Positions 35,600 to 44,975 are shown, counted from the stretch's first letter. The stretch is 64,000 nucleotides of DNA from Bin5 sp965208965 (GCA_965208965.1 OZ242384.1:2232001-2296000); one strand, 5' to 3'. A program made the numbers and translations. The notes: generated by a model not told the origin, from the letters alone.

Positions 35600-37459
35600 C
35601 TATGCCCTCCCCAATTCTGCGTGGATCACGTCCCGCACCTCTGCGATTTTCAGCGGGCGGGCTGAAAGGTTCGCATACGTCTCCACCTTCACACCCAGTT
35701 TGCCCTGCAACAGCAGCGCCAGCTGCCCGCTGTTCAGCTCCGGCACAACGATCTTCCGGTACCGCTTGAGGACCGAGGCGAGATTGCGCGGGAAGGGGTT
35801 CAGATAACGCAAATGAGCGTGCGCCACCGACCTTCCGGCCCGCTGCGCCGACGCCACCGCCGATCGCACCACGCCGAACGTTCCTCCCCAGCTGACCATC
35901 AGCAGCTCGGCCTCATCCGCGCCGAACACCTCCTGCTCCGGAATGACATCCGCCAGCCGCGCGACTTTCTCGGCCCGTTCGCTAATCATCTGCTCGTTGT
36001 GCTCGGGGTCATAGGAAACGTTACCGGTGACCGGCGCCTTGCTCAGCCCGCCCAGCCGGTGCTCCAGCCCCGGTGTGCCCGGCAGCGCCCACGGCCGCGC
36101 CAGAGTCTCCGGGTCCCGCTCGTACGGCAGAAACGGACCGTGGCCGTTCCTGTGCCCAGGCGGGTGCGTCACCCCGATTTCAGGGATCTCCTCCGCCTTC
36201 GGCGCCTGCCACGGCTCCGCGCTGTTCGCCAAAAACCCTTCCGAGAGCAAAAAGACCGGGGTCATTGCCCGCACGGCCAGCCGCGCCGCCTCCAGCGCCA
36301 TCTCGAAACAGTCCGACGGCGTCGCCGGCGCCAGGATCGGGAGCGGGCTCTCGCCGTTACGCCCGAACATCGCCTGCAGCAGGTCTGCCTGCTCTGTCTT
36401 CGTCGGCAGACCTGTGCTCGGGCCGCCCCGCTGCACATTGACGATTATCATCGGCAGTTCCAGCGTAAGCGCCAGGTTGATCGCCTCGCTCTTCAGCGCG
36501 ATCCCGGGCCCGCTCGTGCCCGTCACCGCGAGCGCGCCCCCGAAAGCTGCGCCGATAACCGCGCAGACAGCCGCGATCTCGTCCTCCGCCTGAAAGGTGC
36601 GCACGTCGAAATGGCGCAAAGGCGCCAGCGAGTGCAAAATGTCGCTCGCCGGCGTGATCGGATACGAACCGTAAAAGAGCGGCTTTCCCATCTTCTGCGC
36701 CGCCGTCACCAGGCCCATCGACAGCGCCTCGTTGCCCGTAACCTTGCGGTACGTGCCGGGTGGCAGGGCAGCCGGCCGCACCTGGTACCGATGCTGGAAC
36801 GTCTCCGTCGTCTCGCCCAGGAAATAACCGGTCTCCATCGCTTTCAGGTTGGCCTCCGCGATCACCGGTTTGCGCGCGAACTTCTTGAAAAGCCACTCCC
36901 GCGTCGTATCCATCGACCGGTCGAACATCCAGAAGACCATGCCCAGGGCAAAGAAGTTCTGACAGCGGTCCCGCTCTTTGTTGGTCAGATCTTCGAATTC
37001 GGCCAGCGCCTCCCGGTTCAACGACGTCATCGGGACCGTCAGCACCTGGTAGCCTTCCAGCGAGTCGTCCTCCAGCGGATTCGAACTGTAGCCGGCCTTC
37101 GACAGGTTCTGCTTTGTGAACGCGTCGGTATTGACGATGATCGTCCCCGCCCGCTCCAGCTCCGGCAAGCTGGCCTTCAACGCAGCCGGGTTCATCGCTA
37201 CAAGCACCTGCGGCGCATCCCCGGGCGTCAGCACATTCTGGCTCGAAAAATGTACCTGGAACCCGCTCACGCCCGCCAGCGTACCCGCCGGCGCCCGAAT
37301 CTCGGCCGGAAAGTCAGGCATCGTACTGATGTCGTTTCCGAACACCGCCGACGTATTCGTGAACTGCGTTCCCGTCAGCTGCATTCCGTCACCGGAGTCC
37401 CCGGCAAACCGGATCGCAACCGACTCCAACTCCTCTACTTCATGTGTCTCTTCGCTCAT
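35600..37459 (-). CDS. korA: 2-oxoacid:ferredoxin oxidoreductase alpha subunit (gamma-alpha fusion)
   Basis: A 619-residue protein. The N-terminal ~200 residues form the gamma domain (FAGDSGDGMQLTGTQF, GVSGFQVHFSS). The alpha domain follows from about 225 (YRKVTGNEALSMGLVTAAQ, YPITPASDILHSLA, FQAEDEIAAVCAVIGAAFGGALAVTGTSGPG), and a C-terminal domain II ends in HLRYLNPFP and KIVVPELNSGQL. This domain order is that of KorA in aerobic and microaerobic bacteria. It lies between a CBS-domain gene and korB on one transcript. Confidence 0.93.
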   Translation of the reverse strand: MSEETHEVEELESVAIRFAGDSGDGMQLTGTQFTNTSAVFGNDISTMPDFPAEIRAPAGTLAGVSGFQVHFSSQNVLTPGDAPQVLVAMNPAALKASLPELERAGTIIVNTDAFTKQNLSKAGYSSNPLEDDSLEGYQVLTVPMTSLNREALAEFEDLTNKERDRCQNFFALGMVFWMFDRSMDTTREWLFKKFARKPVIAEANLKAMETGYFLGETTETFQHRYQVRPAALPPGTYRKVTGNEALSMGLVTAAQKMGKPLFYGSYPITPASDILHSLAPLRHFDVRTFQAEDEIAAVCAVIGAAFGGALAVTGTSGPGIALKSEAINLALTLELPMIIVNVQRGGPSTGLPTKTEQADLLQAMFGRNGESPLPILAPATPSDCFEMALEAARLAVRAMTPVFLLSEGFLANSAEPWQAPKAEEIPEIGVTHPPGHRNGHGPFLPYERDPETLARPWALPGTPGLEHRLGGLSKAPVTGNVSYDPEHNEQMISERAEKVARLADVIPEQEVFGADEAELLMVSWGGTFGVVRSAVASAQRAGRSVAHAHLRYLNPFPRNLASVLKRYRKIVVPELNSGQLALLLQGKLGVKVETYANLSARPLKIAEVRDVIHAELGRA

Positions 37460-37476
37460 TCTCTCCTCGCCCTTCC

Positions 37477-37992
37477 CTACCCTCCCTCGGCTTTCCGCGG
37501 GAAGCGTTCCGGATCGATCGGCCGGTTCAAGACCTCGACCGGATAACGGTCCGCCAGGTAATCTATGATCGCCTGGTGCGACATAATCCCCAACAGTCTG
37601 CCGCTTCCGTCGACAATCGGCAGATTGCGGAAATGATTCTTTTCCATCAGGCGCAAGGCGTCGGCCGCCGACGCGTCCGGGCCAATCGTAATGGGATCCG
37701 TTGTCATCACCTCGTCCACCGGCTTCTCCAGCATCCCTGGCACATCGATGACCTTGCGCATCACATCCCGCTCGGTAAAGATGCCCACAAGCCGCGCTTG
37801 CCGCGAGTCCTCTTCCTGCCCGTCTCCGGCGCCGGCCGCAGCGCCCTGCTCAACCACCAAGCAGACGACCCGCCTGTCCGCCCGCATTCTGGCCAGCGTA
37901 TCCCGAACCGAAGTGCCCAAGGGCACCTGCGCAAATCCGCTGACGACCAGGTGGCTGATGTGTTCCGATTTAAGATCGGTCTGCAGATTCAT
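37477..37992 (-). CDS. Tandem CBS-domain protein
   Basis: A 171-residue protein made almost entirely of two CBS domains: HLVVSGFAQVPLGTS...VGIFTERDVMRKV and EVMTTDPITIGPDASAADALRLMEKNHFRNLPIVD. CBS pairs bind AMP, ATP or SAM and act as energy sensors. It is first in the operon CBS-korA-korB, 17 bp before korA; with the CBS tail of KorB it suggests adenylate control of the oxidoreductase (inference). Confidence 0.92.
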   Translation of the reverse strand: MNLQTDLKSEHISHLVVSGFAQVPLGTSVRDTLARMRADRRVVCLVVEQGAAAGAGDGQEEDSRQARLVGIFTERDVMRKVIDVPGMLEKPVDEVMTTDPITIGPDASAADALRLMEKNHFRNLPIVDGSGRLLGIMSHQAIIDYLADRYPVEVLNRPIDPERFPRKAEGG

Positions 37993-38108
37993 TCTGTCAC
38001 CGCACCCCTCGCATTAGCCAGCTGCGCAACAAAAACGACTGCGCAGTTGTGTTGTGATCTCCTGGAGAGTATATCCCTCAGGCAGAAGATCTTGCGCACT
38101 GCCGGTCC

Positions 38109-39638
38109 TTATAGCTCCGGCGCCCGCCGCACCTGCGTGATCTGTTCAAATGCGTAAGCCAGGCGGATCAGCGCCGGCTCGCTCCAAGCCCGTCCCATAA
38201 ACGTGAGACCGATCGGCAAGTCGTTCCCCGCGCCGCTCTCACCGCCCTGTCGCACGAAGCCGGCCGGCACCGTCACCAGCGGATAACCCGCAATGGCCGC
38301 AAAGCGGGAACTGCCGCCGTGAACAGCATCCCCCGCTTCCTCTGGGTCCAGCGGCCACGCCGGCCCGCCCGTCGGCGCGATCAGCGCGTCCAGACCGTGC
38401 TCGTCCAGCACCGCATCCAGCCCCTCCACGCCCGCAAGCCGCTGTCCCGCAACCAGCGCTTCCAGGTACGCCTCGCCATCGAGCGGCCCGCTCTGCTGCG
38501 ACCGCTCAAACTGCTCCTGTCCAAAATGGACCAACTCCTGCTCGGCGTTCTCCTTGTTGAACTCAATCAGGTCGGCCAGCGAGCGGGGCTGCGCAAGCGC
38601 CGCATCCACCACAACCCGCGTCGAAAGATAGGCCGCAATGCCATGCTTGAACTCCGTCTGCATGACGATCATCTCGCACTCGCCCATTCTCTTGCCGTCT
38701 ACCGTCGGAATGTCGGCGGGATCCACCACCTCCGCGCCCGCGTCGCGGACCGCCCGGATCGCCTCCTCGAATACGCCGTCCGTGGCCTCGTCATATCCGC
38801 TCACCCCTCTGCGGGCAACGCCGATACGCGCACCGCGCAAGCCGTCTGCCTCAAGGAAGGGGAGGTAGTCGCTATGTACTCTTCTCCCTTTAGCCGCCGT
38901 CGCCGCATCGCGCCCGTCCGCCGTCGTCAACGCGCCCAAAACGGCCGCGGCATCGGCGACGGTACGCGCCATCGGCCCCACCGTGTCCTGCGTATGCGAG
39001 ATCGGGATAACCCCGGCCCGGCTGCTCAGTCCCACCGTCGGCTTGATGCCCACGATGCCGCAAGCGCCCGACGGGTTCACGATCGAGCCGTCCGTCTCCG
39101 TGCCCAGCGCCGCCGCGGCCAAGTTCGCGCTCACCGCCGCCCCCGACCCCGAGCTGGAGCCGCCTGGATTGCGGCTGAGATCATAGGGGTTGCGGCACTG
39201 CCCCCCGCGCGCGCTCCAGCCGCTCGTCGATTCTGTGGAGCGGTAGTTGGCCCATTCACTCAGGTTGGCCTTGCCGAGGATCACCGCGCCCGCCTCCCGC
39301 AGCGCCGCCGCCACGGTCGCATCACGCGCCGGCCGCGACCCCAGCAGAGCCAGCGAGCCCGCGGTCGTCTGCATGCGGTCGTCCGTATCGATGTTGTCCT
39401 TCAACAATATGGGAATCCCGTGCAGCGGACCGCGCACCTGACCCGCCGCCCGCTCGCGGTCCATCTGCTCAGCCATCGCCAGCGCATCCGGGTTGGTCTC
39501 GATCACCGAGCACAACGCGCCGTCAACCGCCTCGATAGCCGCCAGATAACCCTCAGTTACGCCGGCAGCCGTCCGGGCGCCCGCAGCCATATCCTCCTGC
39601 AGTTGGGCTATCGTTATTTCATGTAGCGCTGTTGGCAT
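38109..39638 (-). CDS. Amidase-signature enzyme
   Basis: About 509 residues. The Ser-cisSer-Lys catalytic triad is visible: Lys in ILLKDNIDTDDRMQT, and the serines in the signature region GGSSSGSGAAVSANLAAAALGTETDGSI. It hydrolyses C-N bonds of amides in the cytoplasm. ATG 39638 (MPTALHEITIAQ) is preferred over an upstream start that adds 20 unconserved residues. It stands alone between the CBS gene and the thioredoxin-like gene. The substrate is not predictable. A second amidase lies at 42.5-43.9 kb. Confidence 0.93.
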   Translation of the reverse strand: MPTALHEITIAQLQEDMAAGARTAAGVTEGYLAAIEAVDGALCSVIETNPDALAMAEQMDRERAAGQVRGPLHGIPILLKDNIDTDDRMQTTAGSLALLGSRPARDATVAAALREAGAVILGKANLSEWANYRSTESTSGWSARGGQCRNPYDLSRNPGGSSSGSGAAVSANLAAAALGTETDGSIVNPSGACGIVGIKPTVGLSSRAGVIPISHTQDTVGPMARTVADAAAVLGALTTADGRDAATAAKGRRVHSDYLPFLEADGLRGARIGVARRGVSGYDEATDGVFEEAIRAVRDAGAEVVDPADIPTVDGKRMGECEMIVMQTEFKHGIAAYLSTRVVVDAALAQPRSLADLIEFNKENAEQELVHFGQEQFERSQQSGPLDGEAYLEALVAGQRLAGVEGLDAVLDEHGLDALIAPTGGPAWPLDPEEAGDAVHGGSSRFAAIAGYPLVTVPAGFVRQGGESGAGNDLPIGLTFMGRAWSEPALIRLAYAFEQITQVRRAPEL

Positions 39639-39723
39639 ATCGTCATAGCCTACTTCTGAAGCTCGGCACGAACTGGCATCCCGTACAGTCGCGGTCAACT
39701 GACCACAGACTACTGACTGCTGA

Positions 39724-40275
39724 CTACTGTCCTATCAAACTGTCCAGGGCGGTGCGCAAATCCTCTTCCGGCTGCGCTCCAACGTACTCCTGCACGACGT
39801 TTCCCTCCCCGTCCAGCAGGATCAGGTGGGGCTGGTAGCGAAAATTGAACTGCTGCTTGTACTGCGCCACCGCACTGTCGTCGATATCCAGATAGATGAA
39901 CTCAACCTGTCCCCAGTAATCGATTTCGAGCCTGTGAACCACAGGCGCAAAGCGTACGCAGACAGGTCACCAGAATGCGAACAGTTCGACGACCTGCGGT
40001 GTGCCCGCGCCCAGCGCCACCGTCGCCGGGTCAGTGGCCTGAAGCTCTTCACGGAAAGCCGGCGGCGGTCCGATCGCAACTTCGGTTGGTTCCGGTTCCT
40101 GGGTTGCAGTCGGCTCTTCCACCGCCGTCGCCGTCGGTTCCAGCGCCTCGGTTGCCTGCGCCACCTCTTCTCCGTCCGCCGCAGGCGCATCATCGCCTGA
40201 GACCGCGTTGCAGCCGGACAGCACAAGGGCCAACACGATGACAACGAGGGCTAACTGTCTGTGAATTGCCGTCAT
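39724..40275 (-). CDS. Thioredoxin-like lipoprotein, probable selenoprotein (UxxC active site, in-frame TGA)
   Basis: A 183-residue protein when the TGA at 39967-39969 is read as selenocysteine (residue 103). ATG 40275 gives a lipoprotein signal (LVLSGC), then a Thr/Pro/Glu-rich linker, then a thioredoxin fold: VELFAFW, TGA, PVCVRFAPVVHRLE. The TGA sits exactly where the first cysteine of the WCxxC site belongs. Downstream the fold continues with YLDIDD, the cis-Pro strand FRYQPHLILLDGEGNVV and the last helix. A hairpin begins 21 nt after the TGA. Without readthrough both pieces would be useless: an anchor without an active site, and a fragment without a start signal. Selenium genes must be elsewhere; a base error TGC to TGA is the alternative. 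Confidence 0.8.
39930..39946 (-). promoter_or_regulatory. Bacterial SECIS-like hairpin
   Basis: On the minus strand a perfect 7-bp stem, GCCTGTG-GTT-CACAGGC, starts 21 nt after the in-frame TGA; the 3-nt loop begins with G, 28 nt after it. Bacterial SECIS elements are short stem-loops inside the coding region just after UGA, with a G at the start of the apical loop, bound by SelB. Folding alternatives were not computed. Confidence 0.65.
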
Positions 40276-40582
40276 AGTCTTTGTCCTTTCTCTTCGGACA
40301 GCGGCCCCGTTGCCTGTGTCCTCCTCTTGCATAGTTCGTTCGCCAGGCACTTGATTCCGGTGGTCACCGCGAGTAAAATCATCCTCGCTGCACAGTTCCG
40401 TCATCCGCCGCTGTACAACCGCCTTGGCAGCCCGTCAAGCTCCTTTTGTCTGCCAACTTTTGTATGGAAGTGGGAAGGCAGAAACCGGGAAGGCAGTCTT
40501 TGCATTATGCCAAAGCAGAAGCCGCCCTGCCAAACACCAGGGGCGAGTCGCAAGCCCTATTGCACACCTTGAGAGGCGCCCA
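40276..40582. other. Intergenic gap, no gene seen
   Basis: A 307-bp spacer between divergent genes (the selenoprotein candidate and the amidohydrolase). It should hold their promoters, but no convincing -35/-10 pair could be assigned. Confidence 0.5.
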
Positions 40583-41437
40583 ATGATAGTAGACACACAT
40601 GTCCACGTTTGGGAGATCGATCCGCCCAAATATCCGGTCGGCCCCACCGCCCCGACCTGGAACACCTACCCCGATGAACCCGGCACCGCCGACGAGCTTC
40701 TCGCCGAGATGAACGCCCACGGCGTTGACTGGTCCGTGCTCGTCCAGACCAGCTGGTCCACCTGGGACAACGGCTACATCGCCGACTCCGCCGCCCGCTT
40801 TCCCCATCGCTTCATCGGCCACGGCCTCATCGACCCGCAGGACCCGAACAACGCCGAGCAGGCGCGCTACTGGCTGCACGAACGCGGCCTGGCCGGGTTC
40901 CGCTTCCATCCCATGTATTATCCAGATGAGAAGATCCTGCTGACAGCCCAAAACGGGCCGATGTGGGAGGAGATAGCCGCCGCCGATGCCGTCATCCAGT
41001 TCCACCTGCACGCCGCTGAGGCCGACCAGATCGAGGCCATCGCCCGCCGCTTCCCCCACCTGACGCTGATCCTCGATCACCTGGGCTACCCCAAGGTCGA
41101 CGCCGATGAGTCCGACTACCAGCCCATCGTCGACCTCGCCCGCTACGACAACGTCCACGTCAAACTGTCCGACGTCAACGGACACTCCAGCCAGGACTAC
41201 CCCTACACGGACGTGCATCCTTTCATCATTCGTGTTTTTTCAGCCTTCGGCGCCGAGCGCATGATCTGGGGCACAGGCTACCCCGGCCACCATCGCGCCA
41301 AGCACAACTGGCCCTCACTGGCCCAGGAGCTGCGCCTGATCCAGGAAGGCCTGTCGTTTCTTCGTGAGGATGACAAGGAGAGAATTCTAGGAGGAACCGC
41401 CGCCCGCATCTGGGGGCTGACAAAGCCTACCGACTAA
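40583..41437 (+). CDS. Amidohydrolase family protein (metal-dependent TIM-barrel hydrolase)
   Basis: A 284-residue member of the amidohydrolase-2/PDC hydrolase family: MIVDTHVHVWEIDPPKYP has the HxH metal motif, then FRFHPMYYPDE, LILDHLGYPK (metal-ligand region) and MIWGTGYPGHH with the final acidic/aromatic site near the C-terminus. Family members hydrolyse lactones (2-pyrone-4,6-dicarboxylate) or decarboxylate aromatic acids. The start ATG 40583 is preceded by GAGAGG; a longer open frame upstream lacks family sequence. The aspartate usual in GxDYP is replaced by GTGYPGHH, which may affect activity. Confidence 0.88.
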   Translation: MIVDTHVHVWEIDPPKYPVGPTAPTWNTYPDEPGTADELLAEMNAHGVDWSVLVQTSWSTWDNGYIADSAARFPHRFIGHGLIDPQDPNNAEQARYWLHERGLAGFRFHPMYYPDEKILLTAQNGPMWEEIAAADAVIQFHLHAAEADQIEAIARRFPHLTLILDHLGYPKVDADESDYQPIVDLARYDNVHVKLSDVNGHSSQDYPYTDVHPFIIRVFSAFGAERMIWGTGYPGHHRAKHNWPSLAQELRLIQEGLSFLREDDKERILGGTAARIWGLTKPTD

Positions 41438-41625
41438 ACGCCGGCGCCTTCAACAGCATCTGCACTCGCGAACCCGTACTCGCTGAATGCAAATGAGCGT
41501 CGACCAAGGCTTCGCCGTCGAAGGTGGGCCAGGTCTTAACAGTTCGCAGCAGGCCACGTAGGTCCGGCCCGCCACTTTCAGCAAGTCGAGGGCGATCTGC
41601 ACGATATCGGATATTGTAAAGGCCT

Positions 41626-42045
41626 CTATGGGGATTCCCACGGGTTGAAGACTTCGACGTCCAGAGCGGCAAAGTCCTTGACATTGCGCGTAGCCAGTAT
41701 GAGATTACACACCTTGGCTGTACCCGCAACTAAGGCATCGGCCAAGTGCAAGACATGGCCAGCGCGCCGTGCACGTGCCCTTAACAGGCCTGCCTCCTCA
41801 GCTTCTGCTCGCCCAACGGGCAGAACGAAGTCGGCATTTGTTTCGATGTAGGCTGACAGAGCGTTGCGGAGGTCTTCACGACGGCGGCCCGGGGAAAGCA
41901 GATTCAGGCCATATTCCAACTCATGCAAAACGATTGCCGACAGCCACAACTCTTCTTGCTCGGCTAGAAAAGATAGAACCTGAGAATCAGGAGCAGATCT
42001 GACAATCTCCGAGACAACGTTTGTGTCGAGGAGATAGCCGTTCAT
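41626..42045 (-). CDS. VapC-type PIN-domain toxin
   Basis: A 139-residue PIN RNase. The acidic residues are in YLLDTNVVSEIVR (Asp and Glu), LADALVAGTA (Asp) and the final ATRNVKDF (Asn/Asp). VapC toxins cleave tRNA or rRNA and are held in check by the cotranscribed antitoxin, whose stop overlaps this start by 4 bp. No genes are clear in the 188 bp between it and the amidohydrolase. Confidence 0.93.
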   Translation of the reverse strand: MNGYLLDTNVVSEIVRSAPDSQVLSFLAEQEELWLSAIVLHELEYGLNLLSPGRRREDLRNALSAYIETNADFVLPVGRAEAEEAGLLRARARRAGHVLHLADALVAGTAKVCNLILATRNVKDFAALDVEVFNPWESP

Positions 42046-42344
42046 TCGTTTTCTTGGTTCAAGAATGGAATCGGGCGTTCGGGTTCGCGTCGGCTGGGGA
42101 GTTCAAGGTCAATCCCGCGCGGCATGTTTTCCAACAGCCACTTGCCCATATGTGTACGGCTCTGCTGATGGGGCAACCTACGGGGTTGTTCGTGGGCGTA
42201 CCACGCTTCGGCGGGCACGACGACGAATGGCCTGTCCGCGCCGATATGTTGCGGCCCCTCCTCCGCGGCGAGCCGCAGGATTTCGCTTAGCTGAGATTGG
42301 GCTTCGGCAACGGTCCAAGTGCGCTGATGATCAGGCTGATTCAT
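42042..42344 (-). CDS. Phd/YefM-family antitoxin
   Basis: A 100-residue antitoxin. WTVAEAQSQLSEILRLAAEEGPQHIG and PFVVVPAEAWYA are the N-terminal DNA-binding fold of Phd-type proteins; the C-terminal tail would wrap the VapC toxin. ATG 42344 is chosen for its GGAGGAGG ribosome-binding site. It is first in a two-gene operon and probably autoregulates. Confidence 0.88.
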   Translation of the reverse strand: MNQPDHQRTWTVAEAQSQLSEILRLAAEEGPQHIGADRPFVVVPAEAWYAHEQPRRLPHQQSRTHMGKWLLENMPRGIDLELPSRREPERPIPFLNQENE

Positions 42345-42472
42345 GTTGCTCGCCTCCTCCTTAAACGCGGCCGTCCCCAGCGAGACCGCTTGAGTGAACC
42401 CCGGCAAAAGCATTCAAGCAAAATGGCTGGCCCGCAGACAGCCCACTGTCTACGAAAGCCAGCCGCTGACCA

Positions 42473-43948
42473 CTAACCGCTGACCACTGCCGGCCGCCGT
42501 TCCCCCACCCTCGTCGCCTGCTCAAACGCATGCGCCAGTTGCAGCACTCCAAAATCATCCCGGTGCCGCCCCACAATCTGTACGCCCACCGGCAATCCTT
42601 CCGGCGTAAACCCGCAGGGCACGGCAATCGCCGGATGACCGGTCACGGTGATGTAGTAGCAGGACTTCATCCAGTCGATATAGGTCTCCATCTCGACCAC
42701 TCCGTCCCCGCTGTCAATAGCCATCGGATAGGGCACGTCCACCGAAAAAGGCGGCACCTGGTTAACCGGCAGCAGCAGGAACTCGTAGGTATCCATAAAG
42801 TGGCGCATCGCATGGTACAACGTCGTGCGCATCTCTTCTGCACGACCCAGGTCCGCGCCGGTGAGGTGGGCTCCCTGTTCGACATTCCAGATGATCGTGT
42901 CCTTCATCTGGTGGCGATGCTCTGCCAGCAGCGGCCCGTGCGAATGATGGAAACTCCACGCCCGCATCGTCTTGAAGATCTCGTCCGCGTCGCTGAAGTC
43001 CGGCAGCTCCGGCCCGTCACCCCGCGGCCGCGTCGCGCCCGCGCCGCTGAAATCGGTTACCTCGCAGCCGAGCCCGCTGAACGCAGCCAACTGCCCTTCG
43101 AGCGCGTCCTGCACCCGCGGATCAACGGGGAACTCGCCCCCCAGGTCCGCGCTGTACGCGATGCGAACGCCGCTGAAGTTGCGCTCCAAAGGCCGCGCGA
43201 AAACGCTTCCCGGCTCAGACTGCGCGATCGGCGAGCGGGCGTCCGGCCCCGCGATCACGCTCAGCAGAAAGGCCACGTCTGCCACAGTGCGCCCCATCGG
43301 CCCCTGCACCGACAACCCAGACCAGGCGGTCAAACTCGGCCACACCGGGACCCGGCCCGGCGAAACACGGAAACCGACCACGTTGCAGAAGTTACCCGGG
43401 TTGCGCAGCGAGCCGCCCATATCGCTTCCGTCCGCGAGGGGCGTCATGCCACATGCCAGCGCCACTGCCTGCCCGCCGCTCGACCCCCCACACGTCTTCG
43501 TCGGGTCGTACGGATTGCCCGTCGCTCCAAACACCGGGTTGAACGACTGCGAACCCGCTCCGAACTCCGGGACATTCGTTTTTCCCATCGGGATCGCGCC
43601 TGCCGCGTGCAGCCGCTCGATGATCAGCTGGCTCTGGACCGGTACATTGTCCTTATGGATCGGCGACCCGTACGTCGTGCGGATGCCCGCCGTGTCGGTC
43701 GTGTCCTTGTGCAGCATCGGCAGACCATGCAGCGGCCCGACTTCTTCGCCCCGCGCCAGCGCCTCGTCAGCCGCCTGCGCACGTTCCAGCGCCTGCTCCG
43801 GCAGAAAGGTCACTACCGCATTGACAGCCGGGTTGACCCGTTCGATCTGCGCAATATGCGCCGCCGTCACCTCCACACTGGAGAATTCCCCTTTGCGGAT
43901 GCCCGCGGCCAGTTCCCTCCCATCGCGAAAACAGAGATCAGTCGTCAT
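42473..43948 (-). CDS. Amidase-signature enzyme
   Basis: About 491 residues. Catalytic Lys is in LPMLHKDTTDTAGIRTT, and the signature region is CGGSSGGQAVALACGMTPLADGSDMGG with the Ser-cisSer pair. The start (MTTDLCFRDG) overlaps the PhyH stop by 11 bp, indicating translational coupling; longer frames would overlap that gene more. It probably opens an amide released or modified in the same pathway as the oxygenase. Substrate unknown. Confidence 0.92.
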   Translation of the reverse strand: MTTDLCFRDGRELAAGIRKGEFSSVEVTAAHIAQIERVNPAVNAVVTFLPEQALERAQAADEALARGEEVGPLHGLPMLHKDTTDTAGIRTTYGSPIHKDNVPVQSQLIIERLHAAGAIPMGKTNVPEFGAGSQSFNPVFGATGNPYDPTKTCGGSSGGQAVALACGMTPLADGSDMGGSLRNPGNFCNVVGFRVSPGRVPVWPSLTAWSGLSVQGPMGRTVADVAFLLSVIAGPDARSPIAQSEPGSVFARPLERNFSGVRIAYSADLGGEFPVDPRVQDALEGQLAAFSGLGCEVTDFSGAGATRPRGDGPELPDFSDADEIFKTMRAWSFHHSHGPLLAEHRHQMKDTIIWNVEQGAHLTGADLGRAEEMRTTLYHAMRHFMDTYEFLLLPVNQVPPFSVDVPYPMAIDSGDGVVEMETYIDWMKSCYYITVTGHPAIAVPCGFTPEGLPVGVQIVGRHRDDFGVLQLAHAFEQATRVGERRPAVVSG

Positions 43949-44975
43949 CTTCAGGCGCGTCTCCAGGTCGGAATCCATCTTTGAAAAAGGGCAGCTTCTC
44001 GCGTTTCGGATTTCGGCGCCAGTTCTCGCAGCCGCCCTCACCGGAAGGCCGCACTTTCGGCAACGCCAGCTCCTCGGACCCCTTCCAGGGGTAAGGGTCT
44101 TCGCCCGCAATCATCACAATGTCACGATAGTCGGCCGTCGCCATGTGCTCGGTCTCTTTTGGACTCCGCCACGGCAGGTAGGACTCGGCGCTCATGTAAT
44201 GGTTTACGAGCACGCGGCGGTACCCGCTCTGCGCGCGGTTCGGGAACGAGCGGTGCAGCAGGTAGCCGTTGAAAAAGACCAGCGCCCCGGCTTTCACCTC
44301 CACCGGAATCGAGTCCTCATCTCTGTAAGGGAAACCATACGCCTCGCCGGCGCAATCGAAGCGCGGGTCGTCATGATCGTGCTGGGGCCAGATAATGCCC
44401 CGCTTGTGCGAGCCGGGAATAACCCAAAGGCACCCGTTCTCGACGGTGGCATCATCCAAAGCAATCCAAGCGCCCGTGAGCGTCCGGTCGCGCGTGGGAA
44501 TGAAGAACTCGTCCTGGTGCCAAGCCTGGCCCGGTTTGCCCGTCGCCTTGATGAACAGCATCGACTGCATACACTTCACGTTCGGCCCGATCACATGTGT
44601 CAGCACCTCCGCGATATGGCGGTGGCCCAGATAGCGCAGCATAACTTCCGAAATCTTGTGGGGAAAGTGGATGCAGAGATAGCGGCGGAGCACATCATCC
44701 TCAACTTCACCGGGGACATTCGGCTCGAACCCGTCCACATCGCCGCGTTCACCCCGGCAGATCGCCGTCGTCTCCGCCCGCAGCTCTTCCACCTCCACCG
44801 GCGTCAGCGCATCCGGCAGAATATAGTAACCATTCTCGGCATAAAACTCCCTGATGCCTTCAGCGGATTCGGCCACCGCAGTCACCCCATTGCCTGTCTC
44901 CAGACCATGGGACGCCGCGGCAACTTCAACCCTGCCGCCAGGATTAGAGGTCGTTGCCATCGGAACAGATGCCAT
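43938..44975 (-). CDS. Phytanoyl-CoA dioxygenase (PhyH) family protein
   Basis: A 345-residue Fe(II)/2-oxoglutarate oxygenase. The iron triad is suggested by WHQDEFFIP (HxD) and LLHRSFPNRAQSGYRR (distal His and the 2-oxoglutarate-binding Arg). N-terminal YAENGYYILPDALTPVEVEELRAE is typical. It hydroxylates a small organic molecule. ATG 44975 has AAGGAG 8 nt upstream. It is coupled to the amidase gene downstream. Confidence 0.92.
   Translation of the reverse strand: MASVPMATTSNPGGRVEVAAASHGLETGNGVTAVAESAEGIREFYAENGYYILPDALTPVEVEELRAETTAICRGERGDVDGFEPNVPGEVEDDVLRRYLCIHFPHKISEVMLRYLGHRHIAEVLTHVIGPNVKCMQSMLFIKATGKPGQAWHQDEFFIPTRDRTLTGAWIALDDATVENGCLWVIPGSHKRGIIWPQHDHDDPRFDCAGEAYGFPYRDEDSIPVEVKAGALVFFNGYLLHRSFPNRAQSGYRRVLVNHYMSAESYLPWRSPKETEHMATADYRDIVMIAGEDPYPWKGSEELALPKVRPSGEGGCENWRRNPKREKLPFFKDGFRPGDAPEDDD

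Noticed and set aside
35813..37546. 577-codon plus-strand frame opposite korA
   Set aside because: Arg-rich antisense shadow with no domain; korA is unambiguous.
39724..39942. A separate 72-residue gene starting at an ATG inside the thioredoxin domain
   Set aside because: It would lack the first strand and active site, has no ribosome-binding site, and its frame continues upstream through the TGA into the rest of the fold.
41427..41729. Minus-strand frames between the amidohydrolase and VapC genes
   Set aside because: They overlap VapC in another frame, have no ribosome-binding site and no recognisable family; possibly a decayed fragment.
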